DNA of 64,000 nucleotides, taken from NCBI RefSeq assembly GCF_001927285.1, contig NZ_MSIG01000001.1:1-64000 (forward strand). The letters are read 5' to 3'. Source of the stretch: Mongoliimonas terrestris. GTDB taxonomy: Bacteria; Pseudomonadota; Alphaproteobacteria; Rhizobiales; Pleomorphomonadaceae. A model generated the notes under the pieces. The model had not been told where the DNA came from. It made no database searches and worked only from the letters and a program-made list of their open reading frames with translations. Shown piece by piece: positions 18,150 through 27,740 of the stretch. Numbering within the stretch: the first letter of the stretch is position 1; the number at the start of each line of letters is the position of its first letter. The position numbers were made by a program, and so were the translations under genes.

Positions 18150-19475
18150 TTAGTTCAGATTCTCGCGGAGCGTCGCCCCGGTGTATCGGGTCCTGGTGAG
18201 GCCGCGCCGCTGCAGTTCCGGCACCACGTAGTCGACGAAGTCCCGCAGATGGCCCGGTACCTCCAGGCCCTTGGCCAGGATAAAGCCGCCGTTCTGGCCG
18301 GTCGCGTCGTGCAGTTCCTCCATCCGATCCACGATCTGGCGCGGGGTGCCGCGGAGCGCGAGCGTCTTGGCGATGGCGTTCTTGCGGCCGAACTCGCCGA
18401 TGGTCATGGTCGGGTCGCTGGTCTCCACGGCTTCGGCGAAGCTGCCCCAGTGAACGTTCTGGGCCTTCACGGCGTCGGCCACCTCCGACAGGGGCATGTC
18501 GTTCGGCAGGCTGGCGAAGTCGAGGCCGTACATGTGGGAGAGCTCGATCAGACCGGCTTGGGGCGGGATCTTCTCCACATACTGCCGTTCCTTCTCCAGC
18601 GCATGCTCCACGCTGTCGGCGACCTGGACGCGGATCGACCAGAAGACGCCGAGATCGCGCGGGCGGCGGCCATGGGCGACGAGGCGCGCGTCGAGGTCGG
18701 CCCGGTGCTTGCGCATGCTTTCGATGGTTGCCCGGCCGACGAACTGGTATTCGGCGAAGGTGGCTGCGAGATCCATGCCGGCGGGTGACTGGCCCGCCTG
18801 GATCAGTACCGGCCGGTGCTGCGGCGACGGCGCCACGGGCAGTGGGCCGCGCACGTTGAAATACTTGCCCTTGTGGTTGATGAGGTGGACCTTCTCCGGA
18901 TCGGCGAAGATGCCGGTTTCCTTGTCGAAGACGATCGCGTCCTTCTCCACGCTGTCCCAGAGCGCGCAGGTGACGGCCATGTGCTCGCGGGCTTTCACAT
19001 AGCGCTCGTCGTGGTCGATCATCTCCTCGTAGCCCCAGCACGCCGCCTCGTTCTTGTAGGCCGACGTGACGGCGTTCCAGGCGATGCGGCCGCCGGTGAC
19101 ATGGTCGAGGGAGTTGAACAGCCGGGCGACGTGGAAGGGGTGCTGATAGGTGGTTGACATGGTGAGGCCGAAGCCGACGCCCTTGGCGGCGCGGGCCATC
19201 AGCGGCACGAGCGGCATCATATCGTGCTTCGGCCAGCGCATGCCGTAGCGCACGGCGGCATGATGGTTGCCACCGTGGTTCTCCGAGGTGTTGGCCGAAT
19301 CCCCGAAGAACAGCATGTCCATGACGCCGCGGGAGGCGAGACGGGCGCAGTCCTCGTAGAGATCGGGCGCGCCGTAGTAGGGATAGCCCTTCCAACTCGC
19401 GTCCGCCCGCCACAGATAGTCCGTGTGGATGTGCGATAGGTCGGCGGCCATGTGGATGATGGTCGATTCAGCCAT
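18150..19475 (-). CDS. FMNH2-dependent monooxygenase, NtaA/SnaA/DszA family
   Basis: This 441-aa luciferase-like flavin monooxygenase belongs to the subfamily that includes NtaA, SnaA and DszA. Family features seen are HTDYLWRADASW near the N-terminus, the VTSAYKNEAACWGYEEM stretch (ITS / TSA-type substrate loop), FNVRGPLPV, RPVLIQAGQS and the C-terminal DFVDYVVPELQRRGLTRTRY. It is the last gene of an importer operon (solute-binding protein, ATPase, permease, RidA-like protein), with a 39-base gap after the RidA gene. The probable role is oxidative C-S (or C-N) bond cleavage of an imported organosulfur compound using reduced FMN from a reductase, for example the one at 29607. The exact substrate cannot be read from sequence. 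Confidence 0.85.
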   Translation of the reverse strand: MAESTIIHMAADLSHIHTDYLWRADASWKGYPYYGAPDLYEDCARLASRGVMDMLFFGDSANTSENHGGNHHAAVRYGMRWPKHDMMPLVPLMARAAKGVGFGLTMSTTYQHPFHVARLFNSLDHVTGGRIAWNAVTSAYKNEAACWGYEEMIDHDERYVKAREHMAVTCALWDSVEKDAIVFDKETGIFADPEKVHLINHKGKYFNVRGPLPVAPSPQHRPVLIQAGQSPAGMDLAATFAEYQFVGRATIESMRKHRADLDARLVAHGRRPRDLGVFWSIRVQVADSVEHALEKERQYVEKIPPQAGLIELSHMYGLDFASLPNDMPLSEVADAVKAQNVHWGSFAEAVETSDPTMTIGEFGRKNAIAKTLALRGTPRQIVDRMEELHDATGQNGGFILAKGLEVPGHLRDFVDYVVPELQRRGLTRTRYTGATLRENLN

Positions 19476-19514
19476 GCGCTTGCTCCGTGATTCCTTGCAG
19501 CGGCATTGCCCGCA

Positions 19515-20792
19515 TCACGCGGGGGCGTAGATCCAGAAGTCGGCCACGACGGCGGCGCCGGGAGCCGGCAAGGGCGGGACGCCGACGCAGACGAAGGGGT
19601 GCGGCCGGGCGCCGTAGCGCTCGCGCCAGGCGGCCGTGATCCCGGCGAAGGCGGTGACGTCGTCGACGAAATACTGGGCGCGGACGACATTCTCCGGCGC
19701 TGTTCCGGCTGCGGCGCAGATGGCCTCCAGCATGGCGTAGATGGCCTGGCCCTGGGCATGGCCCGCATGGGCGAGCCCCGGGAAGGCCGCCGAGCTGGCG
19801 GCCCCCTCGATCTGGCCGTCGGTCCCGAACGCCATCAGGCCGGACGGGAAGACGAACTCGCCGACGCGCACGCACGGGCCGTAGGTCGCCATCGGCGGAA
19901 GGACCACGTCCACCACCGTCTTTTTACGGCGGCTGTCGGCCTTGAGGCCGATGAGGTTGATCTCCACGATGCCGCCGACCGTGCCGTAGGACTTGGTCGG
20001 CACCACCGTGACCGCGCAGGGAATGTCCGCGAAGTGCTGCTGCCAGATCTCGGCGAAGTCCGGATAGTGCTCGGCCTTCTCCACGTAGACCTGGGCCTTC
20101 ACGGCGTTCTCGAGCGACGATCCGGCCGCCTCCATGGCAGGCTTCAGCTTGTCCAGGATCAGGAATTCGGTCTGTTTGCGAATGTCGAGGCCGCCCCACC
20201 GGGCGTGATCCGGGATCCGCACCTTGGGATGCAGCCCATCGCCGGCCCCGGTCGCCATCTGGCCGGCGATGAAGATGAAGTCGTCGCAGGTGATGGCCGG
20301 CACGAAGCCGGACCAACTGGGTGCCGCCACGTCCTTCGGATAGACCCGCTCGATCCGGTAGGCGTCGTCGGGAACGGTGGCGATCAGTGAGGCGGAGATG
20401 GAGGAGGTGCCGGCAAAGCAGCGCTCCATCACCACGGACGTGCTCGGCGGGATGTAGTCGCCGAAGGCCGCCCGGCGGGCCTGGTGGTAGGGCTCCACCG
20501 GCGCCGGGGTCGGGTAGTACTGGTCGAGCCGCACGCCGCGGGAGAGGTCCGAGCCGAACGACGTCAGGATATCCTGCATCCGCTCCAGGATGTAGTCGCC
20601 CTCCCGGCGGAGCGGCGGCAGGCCGAACAGCGGAAAGCCGGGCGGTCCGGACACCGGGCCGGTGTCGCCGGTCGCAAAGTCGAAGGCCTCGTGCCCGGTC
20701 AGGAAGATGAAGGGGCCGGCCTTGACGGCATAGGCGTAGGCGACGCCGCTGCCGGCGAGACTGGCGACGGATCTCACTTCGATGGTCGACAT
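19515..20792 (-). CDS. Triple RidA/YjgF-domain protein
   Basis: This 425-aa protein is made of three consecutive RidA-like (YjgF/YER057c/UK114) units, about residues 5-155, 160-310 and 315-425. Each has the pattern of an exposed strand (FIFLTGHEAFD; FIFIAGQMATG; FVFPSGLMAFG) followed by a helix and a VKAQVYV / VRAQYFV strand. RidA proteins hydrolyse reactive enamines or imines and form trimers with active sites between subunits, so a three-domain chain could mimic a trimer. It starts at ATG 20792. It sits between the permease and monooxygenase genes and presumably handles a reactive product of that pathway. Three units in one chain in a sulfonate-type operon is unusual. Confidence 0.8.
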   Translation of the reverse strand: MSTIEVRSVASLAGSGVAYAYAVKAGPFIFLTGHEAFDFATGDTGPVSGPPGFPLFGLPPLRREGDYILERMQDILTSFGSDLSRGVRLDQYYPTPAPVEPYHQARRAAFGDYIPPSTSVVMERCFAGTSSISASLIATVPDDAYRIERVYPKDVAAPSWSGFVPAITCDDFIFIAGQMATGAGDGLHPKVRIPDHARWGGLDIRKQTEFLILDKLKPAMEAAGSSLENAVKAQVYVEKAEHYPDFAEIWQQHFADIPCAVTVVPTKSYGTVGGIVEINLIGLKADSRRKKTVVDVVLPPMATYGPCVRVGEFVFPSGLMAFGTDGQIEGAASSAAFPGLAHAGHAQGQAIYAMLEAICAAAGTAPENVVRAQYFVDDVTAFAGITAAWRERYGARPHPFVCVGVPPLPAPGAAVVADFWIYAPA

Positions 20793-20829
20793 GGGAAAGC
20801 TCGCGTTGGCCGGACGGCCCGGCAAGGGT

Positions 20830-21699
20830 TCAGGACGGAACGGCGAGGTAGCGTCTCAGCAGGATGGTGGTCGTCCAGTGGAAGACCTGGTCTGTCAGGA
20901 AACCGACCAGGCAGATGGTCACCAGGGCGACGAAGATCCGGTCGGTCTGAAGGAGCAGCGAGGACTGCTGAAGCAGGTAGCCGAGGCCGGAGTCGGCGGC
21001 GAGGAGCTCGGCCGGGATGATGCTGACGAAAGCGGACGCAAGGGCGAGCCGCATGCCGATCACGATGAAGGGCACCGCCGACGGCAGCACGATGAGGCGG
21101 AAGATCTGCGCCTCCGACGCGCCGAGGCAGAGGGCTGCGTTCTGGCGGATCTGCGGCGTGCGCAGCACCCCGGCGATGGTGTTGATGAGCACGAGCGAGA
21201 CGGTGCCCCAGAAAACCAGCGCGTACTTGGCGGTCTCGCCGATGCCGAACCAGATCACCACGATCGGGATCATGGCGGTGGGCGACAGGAAGCGAGTGAT
21301 CTGGACCATGGGGTCGAGGAGATCGTGGAGGGACTTGATCCGCCCCATCAGGAGCCCGACCAGGAGCCCGACCGAGACCCCGGCCGTGTAGCCGACCGCC
21401 ACCCGCGAGAGGCTCATGCCGATGTCGCTGTAGAGCTGCCCGCTTTCCGACATGGGACCGAACGCCTTGAGGACGGCGAGCGGCGGCGGGATGAGGAAGG
21501 GCCCGGCGACATAGTGCGAGATCAGGTACCAGCCGACGAACGCGAGGGCGAAGGACGCCATCACGTAGGCGACGCGGCGCGCGACGGCGCGCTGGGCCGC
21601 CGTGAGGCGGCGTGGGACGACCGTCGGCGCGCCCGGGCCGGGGCCGGGCATGGCCCGGCGCCCGCGATAGGCGGGCGAGGGGGCGTGGGACGCGGTCAT
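20830..21699 (-). CDS. ABC importer permease (SsuC/TauC-like)
   Basis: This 289-aa inner-membrane permease has about six membrane helices. It carries the BPD_transp_1 signature EAQIFRLIVLPSAVPFIVIG that contacts the ATPase. The start overlaps the ATPase stop as ATGA at 21696-21699, so they are translationally coupled. Sequence type and gene order (binding protein, ATPase, permease) match importers for sulfonates, taurine or nitrate. The downstream monooxygenase favours an organosulfur substrate. Confidence 0.9.
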   Translation of the reverse strand: MTASHAPSPAYRGRRAMPGPGPGAPTVVPRRLTAAQRAVARRVAYVMASFALAFVGWYLISHYVAGPFLIPPPLAVLKAFGPMSESGQLYSDIGMSLSRVAVGYTAGVSVGLLVGLLMGRIKSLHDLLDPMVQITRFLSPTAMIPIVVIWFGIGETAKYALVFWGTVSLVLINTIAGVLRTPQIRQNAALCLGASEAQIFRLIVLPSAVPFIVIGMRLALASAFVSIIPAELLAADSGLGYLLQQSSLLLQTDRIFVALVTICLVGFLTDQVFHWTTTILLRRYLAVPS

Positions 21700-22532
21700 C
21701 GGCCCGCCTCCTCACCGGCCGGCCCGTGGAGGAGCCGTTCGAGCTGGGCGTATATCCGGCCGAGTTCCGGATCGCCGGGAACGCGCGGTCGGGGCCGATC
21801 GACCTCGACCACATGGGCGATCCTGGAGCCGGGGCCGACGCTCATCACGGCGATGCGGTCCGCCAGGGTCAGCGCCTCCATGATGTCGTGGGTGACGAAC
21901 ACGATGGTGCGCTTCTCCCGCTCCCACACCTCCAGCAGCGCCTCGTGCATGCGGCGGCGGGTGATGGCGTCGAGCGCGGCAAACGGCTCGTCCATCAGGA
22001 ACACGTCCGGCTGGACGGCAAGCGCCCGGGCGATCTGCAGACGTTGCCGCATGCCGCCCGAGATCTCGCTCGGCACCTTGTGCCTGTGCTCGGCGAGGTT
22101 GACGAGCGTCAGGCATTCCTCGGCGCGGGCGCGCCGCTCGCCCGCCGGCAGGCCCTGCAGCTTCAGGCCGAACTCGACGTTCTGCTGCACGGTCTGCCAG
22201 GGCAGGAGCGCCGCGTTCGCATCCTGGAAGAACATCACCCGCTCCTTGCCGGGGCCGGCGATCGGCTTGCCGCGGTAGAGCAACTGACCGCCGGACGGCT
22301 TGTCGAACCCGGCGAGCAGGTTGAGCAAGGTGCTCTTGCCGCAGCCGGATGCGCCGAGAAGACAGACGAACTCGCCGCTTTCGATCGTCAGGTCGACGTT
22401 CTTCAGGGCGACGTAGGGCTTGTCCTCACCGAAGACCTTCAGGAGGTTGCCGATGGTGTAGACCTCCTCGCGGGCCGGGCGGACGGCCCGGTCGAGAGGG
22501 GGCTTGGCCGGGGTGAGCGTGGCAAGGGACAT
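21696..22532 (-). CDS. ABC importer ATPase (SsuB/TauB-like)
   Basis: This ATPase has 278 aa from the ATG at 22532, chosen because GAGGAG lies just upstream; an alternative start at 22556 is in frame. It has Walker A (LLGASGCGKSTLL), a Q-loop (MFFQDANAALLPWQ), signature (EISGGMRQRLQIARAL), Walker B (VFLMDEPFAALDA) and the switch His (VFVTHDIMEAL). The DANAALLPW Q-loop is typical of the taurine/sulfonate/nitrate group. It energises the permease encoded next. Confidence 0.92.
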   Translation of the reverse strand: MSLATLTPAKPPLDRAVRPAREEVYTIGNLLKVFGEDKPYVALKNVDLTIESGEFVCLLGASGCGKSTLLNLLAGFDKPSGGQLLYRGKPIAGPGKERVMFFQDANAALLPWQTVQQNVEFGLKLQGLPAGERRARAEECLTLVNLAEHRHKVPSEISGGMRQRLQIARALAVQPDVFLMDEPFAALDAITRRRMHEALLEVWEREKRTIVFVTHDIMEALTLADRIAVMSVGPGSRIAHVVEVDRPRPRVPGDPELGRIYAQLERLLHGPAGEEAGR

Positions 22533-22568
22533 GCGCGTCTCCTCAGATGCGACCACGGGAAGGGCGGA

Positions 22569-23588
22569 TCAGCAGGGCGGCGGGGCTTCGGCGACGAGCG
22601 TCGGGTCGAGTTCCTTCAGGCCGTCCCAGACCCATTCGCCAAGGTCGGACGGCTCGCTGCGAAGACCGGCGCGCTGCTGCCACTTGTTCTCGCGGCAGAA
22701 GTCCTCGAAGAAGACGTCGTCGATCTTAAGCACACGCTCCATGATACCGCGGGACGTCAGGACCTCCTCGCGGGTCAGGCCGAACCGCTTGTCGAGGTAG
22801 GCGATGGTCTCCTCCTCCTCGGCTTCGGCGATCTTGCGGCCTTCCTGGAGCGCGGCGACGAAGCGGCGGACCTTGTCGGCGTTCGCCGGGTCGGCGAGGT
22901 ATTCCTTGCGGGCGCCGAAGACGCTGTAGCCCTTCACGTAGCCTTCGGCGGTCGTCAGGAAGTGCACCTTGTCGCCGCAGATCTCCTTGGCCTTGGTGGG
23001 CGCCGGGAGCCACACGAAGAAGCCGTCGATGTCGCCCTGGCAGAGCGCCACGGGCATCAGCGGCGGATCGAGGTTCTTCACCGTGACGTCGGCCTCGGCG
23101 ATCCCGTTCTGCGCCAGATACTCGGAGATGAAGTAGGAGCCGGTCGATCCGACGCGGGTGGCGATGGTCTTGCCCTTCAGGTCCTCGGGCTTCTGGATCT
23201 CGACCTTGGTGACCCCGATGTAGCCCTTGGAGTCGCGATTGGACGCGGCGATGACCTGGTAGGAGCCGCCGTTCTGCCAATACTGAAGCGCCGGCAGGTC
23301 GCCGGAGAAGATGACGTCGCCGGCGCCGGTCTTGAAGGTCTGGAAGGCGGTGGTGCCCGACGGAAAGAGGCGGATCTGCACGTCGAGGCCCTTCTCGGCG
23401 AAGATCCCGCGGGCCTCGGCCATCCACATGCTGTCGGTGCTGACGCCGGGCTGGGCGAACACCTCGAGCTTGTCCAGGTCGGCCGCGAGGGCCGGCGCCG
23501 CGGCAAGGAGGCCGGCGGCCAGAGACGCGGCGATGATGGCGGGCCGGAGAGCCCATTCTCGGACGGCGGTGACTGCGCTCGATCGCAT
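22569..23588 (-). CDS. ABC importer solute-binding protein (SsuA/TauA-like)
   Basis: This is a periplasmic binding protein of 339 aa. I chose the ATG at 23588 because GGAGGGG precedes it by seven bases and a clear signal peptide follows (AIIAASLAAGLLAAAPALAA). The mature part is NMT1-like: WMAEARGIFAEKGLDVQIRL, GDVIFSGDLPAL, EDLKGKTIATRVGSTGSYFI. It is the first gene of the five-gene minus-strand operon that ends at 18150. The final residues include several Cys (FCRENKW, near-terminal PPPC). The ligand is probably a sulfonate or related anion. Confidence 0.9.
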   Translation of the reverse strand: MRSSAVTAVREWALRPAIIAASLAAGLLAAAPALAADLDKLEVFAQPGVSTDSMWMAEARGIFAEKGLDVQIRLFPSGTTAFQTFKTGAGDVIFSGDLPALQYWQNGGSYQVIAASNRDSKGYIGVTKVEIQKPEDLKGKTIATRVGSTGSYFISEYLAQNGIAEADVTVKNLDPPLMPVALCQGDIDGFFVWLPAPTKAKEICGDKVHFLTTAEGYVKGYSVFGARKEYLADPANADKVRRFVAALQEGRKIAEAEEEETIAYLDKRFGLTREEVLTSRGIMERVLKIDDVFFEDFCRENKWQQRAGLRSEPSDLGEWVWDGLKELDPTLVAEAPPPC

Positions 23589-24217
23589 CGACGATCCCCT
23601 CCAGGTGCGTTGACAAGTGCCGCGCTGCCGGGAAACCGGTCGTTTCCAGCGGCTTGGCGACCCGGGTAGGGCTTTGCAACGGGTGCGCCACAACGTATGA
23701 TGATGGTTCAAGAGCGCTTTGCCCGACCGGGGCCGTCCCCAGCCGGCGCGCCCGGGTCCTGCGGAAAGCCGCAAGAAAGCCGCAAGATCGATTGCCGCGA
23801 GGGCGGGTTCGGCCCTCTTCCGCATGGGGCGACGGCCGTATTGCGGGGATGGTCGGGACAGCCTTATGGCCCGGATCAGCGGGCGGCTCGGCCCCGATTT
23901 TTATAAGCTGCGGTTATGTTCGTCTGCTCAATCGGCGTCCACTTGCCTAGCCGCATCGGGCCGTCCGCGCCGGCTATCCGCGAGCGCCGTTGCATGAAGC
24001 CGGCCTCCCCGAATGTTTTTCTCCGAGGTCATCGGGCGGCGCCGCGGCGCGCCTCCACCGGAATGGCGATCCGCGGGCGGTTCCCGTCGGGCGCGGCGAG
24101 GGGCGGGTCCTGGACGGTCCGTCCGCGCCCTTTCACCGTGCCCGTACGGCGGGCCGCGGCACGCAAGTTGCGACCTTACGGATCAGGACGAGACGATCCA
24201 TAAGGACGGATGAACGC
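23589..24217. other. Divergent intergenic region
   Basis: This 629-base region lies between the importer operon (minus) and the AbrB-type transporter (plus), so it must hold both promoters. I see no gene. Visible features are an exact 11-base tandem repeat AAAGCCGCAAG at 23765-23775 and 23776-23786, and an AT-rich patch (TTTTTATAAG) at 23898-23907 that could contain a -10 element. No LysR box can be stated with confidence. Confidence 0.4.
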
Positions 24218-25300
24218 ATGACGGGTCTTCAGGCAGTCTCCGGCGCCGCCATCGCCTGGAACATCGTGACGGCGGCCGGAGGAACCGTGGGGGCGATCCT
24301 CGCCTACCATGCGGGCCTCCCGCTTCCGTTCCTCCTCGGCTCGCTGATCGCTGTCGCGGTCATCTCGGCCGCAGCCCCCGTCCGGATCGCGCCGCGGTTC
24401 CGCAACACCATGGTGGCGGTGCTCGGCGTGCTCCTCGGCAGCGCCTTCACGCCCCAGTTCGTGGAGACGGCCGCCTCCAACGCGGTGGCCTTCCTGTTTC
24501 TGGTGCCGTTCACGCTCGGCGCCACGGCGATCGTCTTCACCATTCTCCGCCGGACCACCTCCCTCGACCAGACGACGGCCTACTTTTCCGCTGTCCCCGG
24601 CGGCGTCAACGAGATGACGATGCTGGGCGCCGAGCGGGGCGGCGACGAGGCCGCGCTGGCCGTTCATCACTCCATCCGCGTGATCCTGGTCATCGTCGTG
24701 GTGTCGCTCATCTTCGCCGCCCTCTACGGGCGTGGCGCGACGGTCGGCGTGCTGCCGAAGGCGGAGAGCCTGGACCTCCGAGACTACGGGCTCATCGCAC
24801 TGATCGGTGCCGGCGGTGTCGTTCTCGGGCGGATGGCGCGGACGCCCGCACCCTTCATCCTCGGCCCGCTCGCCGTCAGCGCCGTCGTCCACGTGGTCGG
24901 GTGGACGGACGTGAAGCCGGACTTCCTGCTGGTCTCGGCCGCGCAGATCGTGGCGGGGTCCGCGCTCGGCACCCAGTTTCGCCGCTTCTCCCGCCGCGAT
25001 CTCGTGTCCGCCGGAATGAACGCGGTGAAGATCGCCACCCTTCTCATCGTCCTCACCGTCGCCTTCGCCTACGCCATGACGTTCGTGGTCGACCGGCCGT
25101 TCGGGGTGCTCTTGATCACCTACGCGCCGGGCGGGCTCGGCGAGATGGGCCTGATCGCCCTTTCGGTCGGCGCGGATGCGGCCTTCGTCAGCACCGGACA
25201 GGTGGTGCGCTTCTTCCTCGTCGTCAGCTTCGCGGCCTTCTTCCATCGGCCCTACGCCAGCCTCCTCGGCGGGGCTCTCCGGCATAAGGCTGGCTTATGA
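24218..25300 (+). CDS. AbrB-family membrane transporter
   Basis: This 360-aa protein has about ten hydrophobic segments arranged as two repeats, typical of the AbrB/ammonia-monooxygenase-like transporter family (GGTVGAILAYHAGLPLPFLL in repeat 1; RMARTPAPFILGPLAVSAVV in repeat 2; AVPGGVNEMTMLG and YAPGGLGEMGLIAL as paired PGG motifs). It starts at ATG 24218 after AAGGA. It is divergent from the importer operon and convergent with the LysR gene. The name AbrB here is not the Bacillus transition-state regulator. The substrate is unknown; organosulfur or sulfite export would suit the context but is inference. Confidence 0.85.
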   Translation: MTGLQAVSGAAIAWNIVTAAGGTVGAILAYHAGLPLPFLLGSLIAVAVISAAAPVRIAPRFRNTMVAVLGVLLGSAFTPQFVETAASNAVAFLFLVPFTLGATAIVFTILRRTTSLDQTTAYFSAVPGGVNEMTMLGAERGGDEAALAVHHSIRVILVIVVVSLIFAALYGRGATVGVLPKAESLDLRDYGLIALIGAGGVVLGRMARTPAPFILGPLAVSAVVHVVGWTDVKPDFLLVSAAQIVAGSALGTQFRRFSRRDLVSAGMNAVKIATLLIVLTVAFAYAMTFVVDRPFGVLLITYAPGGLGEMGLIALSVGADAAFVSTGQVVRFFLVVSFAAFFHRPYASLLGGALRHKAGL

Positions 25301-25312
25301 GGCGGCGCACAA

Positions 25313-26314
25313 TCAGACGGCATCCTGCATCGAGCCGATGGGCAGTGCGCCGAGGTCGCTGGCCAGCAGGTCGCCGCAGACGAAGCGGTCGGCCGCGAAC
25401 GGCGCATGGCGGGCGAGCTCCGGCAGGACGTGGGAGGTCAGGATGTCCGTGCAGATCCGTGTCATCCGCTGCGCCACGTCACCGAGCCGGTGCGCCGGGG
25501 CGGCGAGATCGATGAAGCGGGAGAATTGCATCTCCGGGATCGGTGCGACGACCAGCTCGCCCACCTGCACCCGTCCGGAATAGAGGCAGAGCGGCGTCAT
25601 GATGCTCCAGGCCTGTCCCTGCCGCACCAGATCGATGATCGGCGCCGAGGACACGAAGTTCAGCGCGCGGGGGAGGACCAGGCCGTGACGATCGAGCTCC
25701 CGGTTGATCGTCGCCGACATGCGGTGGCCGCTGCCGTAGCCCACGTAGGCCAGCCGATGGCCGAGTTCGTCGAGCGCCGCCAGGTCGGTCGGCGGCCGCA
25801 TGCCGGCGGGCAGGACCAGGACGAAGGGTTCGCCAATCAGGGTGTGCCGCTCGATGCCCTCCAGGTCGTCGAGCCGCTCGGTGGTGACGATGATGTCCAT
25901 GTTGTTGCGCAGGAGTTCCGGCACCAACGGCCCGACGATGCCGCTGGTCACCGACAGGGCGCCGACGAAGCCGCGGAGCGCCGGGACGAGATGCGGCACC
26001 AGCGCGGGCGCAATGGATTCAATGATGCCGATGCGCAGCTCCGGCACCTCTACGGTGCGGTAGCCCTTGAGAAGGTGCTGCAGATCCTGCACGTCCGACA
26101 CGATCCGCATCGCCCGCTCGCGCAGGAGAGCGCCGGCCGGCGTCAGCCGGTACGGGCGTGCGCTCCGGTCGAACAGGGGGGTGCCGAGTTCGCGTTCCAG
26201 TTGGGCCATGCGCTGGGACACCGCCGCCTGGGAGACGCCCACCTGTCCGGCCGCCGCGGTGACACCGCCGGCCTGACACACCGAAAGGAAGATCTCGATC
26301 GCCCGAAGATCCAT
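25313..26314 (-). CDS. LysR-family transcriptional regulator
   Basis: This 333-aa regulator has a winged HTH at residues 1-60 (FLSVCQAGGVTAAAGQVGVS, then QAAVSQRMAQLERELGTPLF) and a LysR substrate-binding domain (about 90-300). It starts at ATG 26314, 106 bases from the divergent MFS transporter gene, the classic LysR arrangement, so MFS is the likeliest target. Control of the neighbouring sulfur genes is possible. Confidence 0.9.
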   Translation of the reverse strand: MDLRAIEIFLSVCQAGGVTAAAGQVGVSQAAVSQRMAQLERELGTPLFDRSARPYRLTPAGALLRERAMRIVSDVQDLQHLLKGYRTVEVPELRIGIIESIAPALVPHLVPALRGFVGALSVTSGIVGPLVPELLRNNMDIIVTTERLDDLEGIERHTLIGEPFVLVLPAGMRPPTDLAALDELGHRLAYVGYGSGHRMSATINRELDRHGLVLPRALNFVSSAPIIDLVRQGQAWSIMTPLCLYSGRVQVGELVVAPIPEMQFSRFIDLAAPAHRLGDVAQRMTRICTDILTSHVLPELARHAPFAADRFVCGDLLASDLGALPIGSMQDAV

Positions 26315-26419
26315 GTCTGGTGACCCTTTCGCCCTCGGCGCGAACGGGGAGGAGATCTCCCCCCATCGCACACGTGTCCGGGCGGTGGCACGCAAGAACA
26401 AGGCCACAAGCGGCCAAAA

Positions 26420-27667
26420 TTGATTGGATCTGTCTTGAAACGCATTGCCGTCGCGGTCTCGTCCGGTCTCAGGGGTTATGTCGCGCCGATCCGGGAACGG
26501 CCTCAGATCGGCGTGATGCTGGTGGTGGTGACCCTGGTGATGTCGGGAAATGCGCTCGTCGCGCCGGTGCTCTCGCTCTACGGCCAGACGCTCGCCGCCT
26601 CCAGCACGCTGGTCGGCATGATCATCACGGTGTTCGGCGTCGCGCGCCTCTTCGTCAACTATCCCGCCGGGGTGCTGTCGCAACGCTGGGGGCGTCGTCC
26701 GCTCCTTGTGATCGGCCCGGCGGTCATCGTCGTCGGCTCCGTCGGCGCCGCGCTCGCCGGCTCGATCGAGTGGCTTCTGGTTTCTCGTTTCGTGCAGGGG
26801 CTGGGGTCAGGCATCTACATGACGACGTCCCTGGCGGCGATCGCCGACCTTAGCCGCGACGGCTCCCGTGGCCGCCTGCTCGCGCTCTACCAGTCCGGCA
26901 TCTGGCTCGGGGCCGGGCTCGGGCCGGTGGCGGGCGGAACCCTCGCCCACCATTTCGGCCTCGCGGCGCCCTTCTGGGCCTATGGGGCGGTCTGCGCCGC
27001 CGCGGCGATCGTGGTGCTGGCCCAGCTTCAGGAGACCCGGGTCAAGGATCCGCCGATGGCTGCGCCCGACGGATCGGCGACACCGCCCGCGCCGGTCTCG
27101 CTCTGGCGCCTGCCGCTCTTCCCGGCGCTCTGCGCGATGACGTTCGGCACCTTCTTCACGCGGACCGCGACCCAGTGGCTGACGATCCCGCTCATCGCCC
27201 ACACCCGCCACCAGATGGGCGTTGACGCGATCGGGGCCGCCCTGGCGGTGTCGGCCGTGGGCACCTTCCTGATGCTGCCGATCGCGGGCGTCCTCATCGA
27301 CCGGAGGGGGTCCCGTCAGGTCATCGTCGCGTCGACCGGGGTCACGGTCGGGTCGCTCCTCGTCATCGCTCTTGCGCCGCACGTGGGACTGTTCTGGCTC
27401 GGGATGCTGCTTCTCGGCATCGGGCTCGGCCTCTCGGGGCCGGCCGTCTCCGCCTGCTCGGCGGAGATCGTGCCCCGCGCCGCCTACGGACCGGCCATGG
27501 GCATCCTGCGCACATGGGGCGACGTGGGCTTCGTTCTCGGCCCCATCCTGGTCGGCGCGATGAAGGACGTCGGCAATATCGGAGCGTCCGGCGCCGTCGC
27601 GATGAACGCACTCATCCTCCTGATGCTTCTGCCCGGCTTCCTGCGCGCCCCGAAAGCGATTGCATGA
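26420..27667 (+). CDS. MFS transporter
   Basis: This 415-aa protein has twelve predicted membrane helices. Motif A is visible after helix 2 (NYPAGVLSQRWGRRPLL), with the related loop IAGVLIDRRGSRQVIVAS in the second half and a motif C-like stretch (YQSGIWLGAGLGPVAGGTLA). The start is probably the TTG at 26420; no strong ribosome binding site is visible. It is divergent from a LysR regulator. The family suggests efflux of a small organic molecule, but the substrate is unknown. Confidence 0.88.
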   Translation: MIGSVLKRIAVAVSSGLRGYVAPIRERPQIGVMLVVVTLVMSGNALVAPVLSLYGQTLAASSTLVGMIITVFGVARLFVNYPAGVLSQRWGRRPLLVIGPAVIVVGSVGAALAGSIEWLLVSRFVQGLGSGIYMTTSLAAIADLSRDGSRGRLLALYQSGIWLGAGLGPVAGGTLAHHFGLAAPFWAYGAVCAAAAIVVLAQLQETRVKDPPMAAPDGSATPPAPVSLWRLPLFPALCAMTFGTFFTRTATQWLTIPLIAHTRHQMGVDAIGAALAVSAVGTFLMLPIAGVLIDRRGSRQVIVASTGVTVGSLLVIALAPHVGLFWLGMLLLGIGLGLSGPAVSACSAEIVPRAAYGPAMGILRTWGDVGFVLGPILVGAMKDVGNIGASGAVAMNALILLMLLPGFLRAPKAIA

Positions 27668-27740
27668 TGCGGTCGCCACAATGCCGTCCTAGCCCGTACG
27701 GTTCTGCTCTTCCCGGTCGTGACAGGTGATCGAGCGCGTC

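Noticed and set aside
21612..23669. 685-codon plus-strand frame over the first importer
   Set aside because: It is a shadow of the ATPase and binding-protein genes on the minus strand.
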